Shown piece by piece: positions 58,330-64,000 of a DNA stretch of 64,000 nucleotides. The number at the start of each line of letters is the position of its first letter. Position 1 is the first letter of the stretch. Source of the stretch: Rhynchonema sp. JSB1_4 (Eukaryota; Nematoda; Chromadorea; Monhysterida; Xyalidae); assembly GCA_030248065.1 (NCBI GenBank), contig JASAMV010000239.1:36684-100683 (forward strand), written 5' to 3'. Under the pieces are notes generated by a model that was not told the DNA's origin, did no database searches, and worked only from the letters and a program-made list of their open reading frames with translations. The translations under genes and the position numbers were made by a program.

Positions 58330-58527
58330 GGGTGATATTTTCGAAACGGTGTAAAGGTGAGTTGGGTGTGAAGGTCGATGTAAGCTCGGTGTAAACATGA
58401 AACATTCCACGTTAACAGCAGGCAATGTTTCATGTTTACACCGAGCTGACACCGACCGAGCTTTCGACCGAGCTTACACCGACCTTTACACCCAACTCAC
58501 CTTTACACCGTTTCGAAAATATCACCC
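58330..58527. mobile_element. Foldback MITE, GGGTGATATTTTCGAAA family, copy 2
   Basis: A single hairpin of about 198 bp with the same arms as 12481-12709 (GGGTGATATTTTCGAAACGG at one end and its complement at the other). TGAAACAT and ATGTTTCA face each other at the loop (58398 and 58425), separated by an internal GTTAACAGC. Confidence 0.87.
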
Positions 58528-60654
58528 ATTGTATGTAGTATGGCACGTACTTACATACAGTACGTACACATCACCCCGATTCATGTTTGCGAGTCGCTGG
58601 TTCTTGCATATCTCAACAAGTGGCACGCGGGACACAAGAATAGAAGGCCCAGTTTGTAATGTCTTATGTTAATAAAAAAATTTTATCAGGCCCAAATCTG
58701 CACGCCCCCTTAAGCTCGTGCATAAGTACCTTATTTGCGGTGCTGTGCGCTCGCGTTTTCAATCTTTAATTCATTCGCGGAATGAAGCGATGCTAAAAAT
58801 AGAACCAGAAATCGTCTGTGGTCAAGCATTATCATGTAAATTGAGTGAATCGGAGCCTCTCGAAACCTTGCGGGTGTCACACATATGAGCTACATATGTA
58901 GAGGGGCAACGAATCGAGCGACAAGACTGTGACCATGGTGTGTATGGGTACTCCCTCGTTATTACGGCCTTACCCAGGTGTGCTGCATTGTCACGCTGCG
59001 GAGGGGGGCGGGGGCGGGAGATGGCGGCAGCAAATTTCCTCTAATCGCAGCGACAAAGCCCTCGAGCGATCCAACAAGATTGATCAAACGTTTATTGGTG
59101 GGTGGTCACGGTCGGTTACATCAGTGCAACGCGTCGCGTCACACCTGTTGGCTTGACACGGTACCGCTTATTTGCGCTGCGATACACATGCTGTATACAT
59201 ACCGGAAGTGTTAATACATAAAGTTTCTTATTCAGACCTGTATGAGACACGGTCAATTTTTCATCATTACGTGCATCAGAGGCACGTGTTAACCTGACGA
59301 AGGTAGCCGCAGTGCCATCCGTCTTAAAGTTTTCGCAACAACACCGCCTGAGCTTTTTAAAGATTTACGAAGAACGAATGTGCTTGCCGCACAGCGCACT
59401 GCAGCGGAACTAATTGCCTACTTACCCCTTTCAGTTGCTTAGAACATGCACTGGGGAGCATCAAGTGCATTATGTGCGGAATACGTGTACAAGCACCATT
59501 ACTTGAAATGATAGCGTGCGATACGCCGTGGTCATGGTTTATTGCAAAGTAGCTATGGCCCTCCACAGTTATGTGAGCCAAACAGTGCGCACGCGTAGTA
59601 TGTACCCTTGGTTGGCCATGCGTGTGCATTGAATGTACAGTGCGCTGTCTGGTGCAGTTGCCCTCTCCGAGTATAGCACATGTAGTCCTGTACGCACTTT
59701 ACTTTCAGCGCCACGTGTACCATGTGTGCATGTACTATTGCAGAGCGCAAGCACAAACCAGTGCTCTGTATATATATAGGGTGACCAGCGAGCGCGCAGT
59801 AGCAGCACAGTAAGCAAGTCCCCCGTCATTGCTTACATGATGCATAATGCATCGCGCAAGCTGCTAGCGCGCCAGACATACTGATAGATTAAGTCCAGCC
59901 GCAGCAGCAGGCACACCGGGTAAAGCTGACGCGTGGATCGATACCACCAACCCGGACACACATGGCCACATGCACATGCACGCACCAGCGTGAATCGTGT
60001 TGGCTTTTCGATGCTACACAACACATGTTATAACATATAGCGGGTGCCGCAAGCAAAGTATGACTGACTACTGCCTGATACATACTTGGGCGTCCGTCAC
60101 TGCGCATGTATACACACGCGCGTTATAACAAAGTTTCGGCTTGGCTGCGTGCGTGCGTTCCGCTGGGTTTCTTTTTTTTCGGGCCCGATCCATCCGCCGT
60201 GCTGTCAATGCGCTTACACATATACCCACACACACACACAAACATGCGTGGTTACATCTACATACTTGTTCATGCATCTTCGCAGCGGGGCATTTTTGTA
60301 TGAACTTGCTTGCCGGCTTGCTTGAATGCGCCCGTCCTGGCTTACATATAGATGTGTGCTCACATACCTTACATAATATGCACTGCTGCTTGTAGTGTGT
60401 GACTGCAAAGAACAAGGCAAATTGTGTCACACATACAGATGTACGTACATGCATCTGGATACCGGACCTGGCGCTGTATTGTTACAAAAATGTTCCCACA
60501 TCACAAGCTTGTCAGCCTGGTATTCTGGCTGTGAGTGCTCTACCATTAATGTTCCGCAGCCGCGGGATTCCACTGGAACCAACTCGAAACCGGGTTTAAA
60601 ATAGCATAAAGTAGCGTAAACGTATTTCATTATTCGCCACAAACACCATTTATA
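58528..60654. other. Region without recognised genes
   Basis: CA-rich and CATGTG-rich sequence with short microsatellite-like tracts (for example (CA)n at about 60228-60241). Open frames up to about 130 codons overlap in several frames and are not convincing. Confidence 0.4.
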
Positions 60655-60893
60655 TAGTAAATTTCCAAATTCGCTGCCGCACAGTAAAATACGCCCCATA
60701 GTTAATGTCAAGTTATAAACCCGAACGCTAACCATGCGCGGTTCTGAAACATTGCGCGCAGCTGCCTGGCTGGTTGGCAAGCTGCGTGTGTGTTGGCTGT
60801 CCGAATGTTTCACAAGCTGATTTTCGGGTTTAGAACCTGACATTAACCATGGGGCGTACTTTACTGTGCGGCAGCGAATTTGGAAATTTACTA
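60655..60893. mobile_element. TA-flanked foldback MITE
   Basis: The arms 60655-60730 and about 60818-60893 are inverted copies (TAGTAAATTTCCAAATTCGC and its complement, with CGCCCCATAGTTAATGTCA near the inner end), flanked by TA. The central part again places TGAAACAT and ATGTTTCA on opposite sides (60745 and 60805). Confidence 0.82.
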
Positions 60894-61668
60894 TACCAAT
60901 TGACTGTCACCAGAACCAGGCAGACAAGCAGGTCAACGCGCGCGTGTTGCATGCATGCAGCCTGTACTTGTCATTGGTACTGTGGTGTAATAAACATGCA
61001 GAAATAGACCGCGTTGCTTGGTTAAAGAAAACAGTTTCCGCAGTTTCCTATGAAACATGTTGATGCTCGTCACTTGTTAATGAAGCGCTAAAATTCATCA
61101 CGGCTGAGTTGGTTTTTTATGGATCAAAACAACGACATGGTTGTGTGTGAGCATGTGACGTGGGCCAACAGGCGTTAGCGATTGTCTCGCAGACTTCACC
61201 TGTGGTCCACAAAAGAGACCAAAGAGCGACACGTAGACGTATACATACAAATGCTGCGGCACTTTTATGACGAACTTTTTGCACCATTTAGTCAAACTTT
61301 TATGTGACGCGGGCATGGTGTTTACTGCTGTCGGTTCCTGTGTGAGAGCAACACGCGCGCTCGCTTCTTTTCAAAATGTCGTTCAGTTCGTGTAACAGCG
61401 GATGCGCAGCACAACTTGCAGCCATAGACTCACACCCATGTAAACATGCAGGCAAGTCCATATTTGGCACAGTCGGAGATCGCAGCCGTTTTTCTAGAGT
61501 CTCTACTCGACACACGCAGAACCACCAGCCAGTCTCGGCTGCTTGTCCGCTGTTGCTGAGGTCGCCCGGCCCTGGACTGCGATCAATTATACGATCAGAT
61601 AATCAACCTATGCGAATCAATCAAACGACATCGGTTGATCAAAATACTACGACCTGCAAGTAATAATA
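60894..61668. other. Upstream region of a candidate gene at 61669
   Basis: No recognised exon. It may hold the promoter and 5' UTR of the gene that begins at 61669. Confidence 0.35.
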
Positions 61669-62848
61669 ATGTTAAAATTTCTGAAACGAAACGAAGGCGG
61701 TGCTGGCGAGGCGACGGGCAACAACGCTGGAACCACAGCCAACAAACAGTCGTCGGCCAGCGGTGGGTTGGGTGATGTTTCAAAACGTGCTGTAGTTTTC
61801 GGCGAAAAAGAATTTTTTGTGTTTTTTACATTTGTTTGGCAGACCCACACATTTCGCCATTCTTAGTTTGCATGCAACTGTGCACAAACACCGCACCATA
61901 GTTCCTTGTATGTACCAAAGTTTGCTCTTCAAAAATTGAACCGAATGGTTCCGAAGTCAACAGCTGCACGCGTATCCCGCCAAATTATCGACATTAAACG
62001 ATGTCAATAAATTACGTTGATGTTAAAGTGCAATTCTACGAAAACTCCTTTGCAACCACATAACTTTAACTGAAACACTACAGCCGGCTTGGTGCAATGT
62101 CATGACATCCAATCAGTCATCATTTGTCACTTATCGTCAACAGCTTTGGTTGACAACCAACAATCCCATGCATGTCGAATAGTTGGGTACCAATTTTCAC
62201 TTTAACATGCTGCCTAATTGTTTGCACGGCAGGCACCCATTTATTGTGTGCCGCTGTGAGGCGTGGAACATCACACGCTCCACAAATGGGTGTCGTCGTG
62301 TCACCCCCAGCACTTTTGAGCCGGTTGGAAACATTCTGCGGGACAAAATATAGCAGGAAAAAATTCATCCACCTATCACTCCATCAGTCGAACAGGGCGG
62401 CTGAAATTCCCAACATTGTTTTGTGCGGAGAAGATGAAAAAAAGTTGCGTCCCAAATTTTTTGGCTGCCAGCTGAGCTGGCTCGGTGCAGTTCATTGATT
62501 AACGGTAGCTTTCATAACCCAGAGCCCAAGCTTTGACACATAACGTCGCATTCCAAAGCGAATATTTTAGGGTATTTGTGTCTGTGGGGTTAGTTGCACA
62601 TAATACGCCAAGTGTGGAGTTAGTTATGTGTTTTCACAAGCTGAACAAGCAAACATCATCATCATTCTAATGTGAAACATTGATGACAAATTATGCGCAC
62701 TGACCACAAATGACACCGTCGTATTTTGTCTGTCGCGGCTTTGTTGTCAATCACTACGTCACGGTCCGCTTCGTGTTTTCAGGATCCATTGACCAAAACG
62801 CACCCCAACGCCCGTGTCGTTTTTGAGCGCACAAAAGTTAAGTTGAAG
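61669..62848 (+). CDS. Candidate 5' exons of an unidentified gene (partial, runs off the window)
   Basis: Exon 1 (61669-61776) opens with ATG: MLKFLKRNEGGAGEATGNNA followed by a Thr/Ser/Gly-rich stretch, 36 codons, ending at GAT|GTTTCA. Exon 2 (62783-62848) begins after TTTTCAG and reads DPLTKTHPNARVVFERTKVK, then LK, ending at AAG|GTGTGA. Both junctions are phase 0, so they join in frame, which is modest support. The conserved-looking exon 2 has no stop and a typical acceptor and donor. I do not recognise the family. Later exons would lie beyond 62848; a segment with a long open frame at about 63357-63540 (IITQSLRVAFWHKLSGTPPD) may be one of them but could also be chance. Regulation and function are unknown. 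Confidence 0.42.
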
Positions 62849-64000
62849 GTGTGAAAAGAAAGTTTCAAAAGTAATCATATACCAGATGGGTGCCTGCCCA
62901 TAGAATGAGCCGTAGCAGCCCGTCGGTTCCGACCGTAGTATATCATATTTCAAATCTTTTTTCGCGCTCACCTCAGCGCAAAGAACAATTTTATCAAAAC
63001 ATTTGTGCACTGGCCCTGTCCACCAGCGTTGCACAGGCCCGTGACAATGTGCGGTGACTTTGACAAGCTTTGGAGCACCTTGACTAACGTATTATGTATC
63101 TTGGTGGTGCTCCGCCCGCGCTCTTTGCTTTAGGTTTTCATTGCAGTTTTGTTTGGGGCTCAACTTCAGCCGCGTTGCATAACCTAAGTCGCTTCATAGT
63201 TGGTTCAGCCACAAGCGTAATATAGAGCCATTTGGCCTTTGGCTTTTTTGTCGTCGGGTGTCGCCCCGCCGAGCAGCTTGTGTTGTGTGTGTTGTTGGTT
63301 TTGTGCCTTTTGGACACTTTTCGGCTGCAAACACGCACCACACAACCGAGCAACAGATTATTACTCAAAGTTTGCGCGTTGCGTTCTGGCACAAATTGTC
63401 CGGTACCCCGCCCGACTGTCTGTCGCATTACTCAACCAGAGTGTCGGGACGGAACCCGACATTTTTTGCTGCCATGTTGTCCAAAGTGGCCAATGTACCA
63501 CCACGCGATGTCCGCAAAATATTGTCGACCGACGGGCAGATCATAAAATTGCGCTCACGCGCGCGCGCCCGCAGTATCAACTGTGTCGTTGTTTGTGGTT
63601 GGTGGGTGTGGTGGGTTGAGAATCACACAAATGTAGGTGTAGGTACCACCGACGAAGTTGCATTACCAGCCAAGAAGCCCAGCAGCTGAGAGAATCAATG
63701 AGCAGCACATTTTCGGCTAATGGTTCGCACCCAAGCGAACTTTTTAACGACTGTTGGAGCCAGTGAGTGATATTGAATTGCGACTTTTGCACTCCGCAAT
63801 TGCGAACACAAACTCTATCTAGCTCCGCTTTGATTCATTTATATCTTTCTCTACCAATGGACCACACTTCATTCAGCTGTGCCCATCAGTCAATGTACAT
63901 TGTAATTAATCCACATATCATAAATGCTGCCAAGTTCGATCTTCTTCGGCCGCACCGTCCGCAACAAGCAAAAAGTGGAGGATTGCAGCAATGAACCGTC
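62849..64000. other. Terminal region, possible further exons of the 61669 gene
   Basis: Several overlapping open frames at 63232-63690 give no recognised domain. The window ends at 64000 without a clear gene end. Confidence 0.3.

Noticed and set aside
63232..63690. Three overlapping 100-143-codon frames
   Set aside because: They overlap in different frames with no recognised domain; one may hold an exon of the gene starting at 61669 but I cannot show it.

Overview
WHAT IT IS. This is nuclear DNA from a metazoan, most likely an invertebrate. All recognisable genes are split by GT-AG introns, acceptors are typically TTTCAG, and CpG is not depleted. The proteins are animal-type: an EMI plus four-FAS1 secreted matrix protein of the TGFBI/periostin class, an AP-3 delta adaptin, a prostaglandin reductase-like MDR enzyme and a small family of SAM-dependent methyltransferases. 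I cannot name the species. Exon models were spliced by hand; I required every junction to keep the reading frame and the protein to read through. LAYOUT. 194-1733 (+): last four exons of a prostaglandin reductase 2-like gene. 2846-9757 (+): complete 17-exon TGFBI/periostin-like gene, about 906 aa. 10056-21802 (-): three tandem paralogues of one methyltransferase (copy A 15489-10056, copy B 18717-16578, copy C 21802-19290) with leftover gene fragments between them. One leftover is a copy of the last exon of the TGFBI-like gene, so the duplicated unit spanned the tail-to-tail boundary of the two genes. 22-33 kb: no recognisable gene, dense in non-autonomous transposons, including a nested stack at 29683-32113. 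33112-47014 (+): complete 27-exon AP-3 delta gene, about 1323 aa, with several foldback elements in its introns. 48776 onward: a possible isolated first exon, then about 12.8 kb without recognisable coding sequence, then two candidate exons of an unidentified gene at 61669-62848 that probably runs off the window. MOBILE DNA. The outstanding feature is a large, varied set of non-autonomous DNA transposons. At least eight have hAT-like ends (most start CAG) and perfect 8-bp target-site duplications that I could read directly. Their interiors are low-complexity, self-complementary arrays that differ from family to family: A/T runs, GGGTATGGGAAATTT, GGATACCGGATACCC, CCGGCCCGG, CCCGCCCC, and TTTTTTTTCCGG. 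Others are TA-flanked, TTAA-flanked or TAA-flanked foldback elements. One hAT element splits exon 6 of methyltransferase copy A. SCATTERED MOTIF. The octamer TGAAACAT/ATGTTTCA occurs about 40 times by eye (about 3 expected), in otherwise unrelated contexts, often extended to TGAAACATCA. I have no established explanation for it. HOW THE GENES RELATE. They do not form a pathway: the window is ordinary gene-dense DNA interrupted by a tandem-duplication locus and a transposon-rich stretch.
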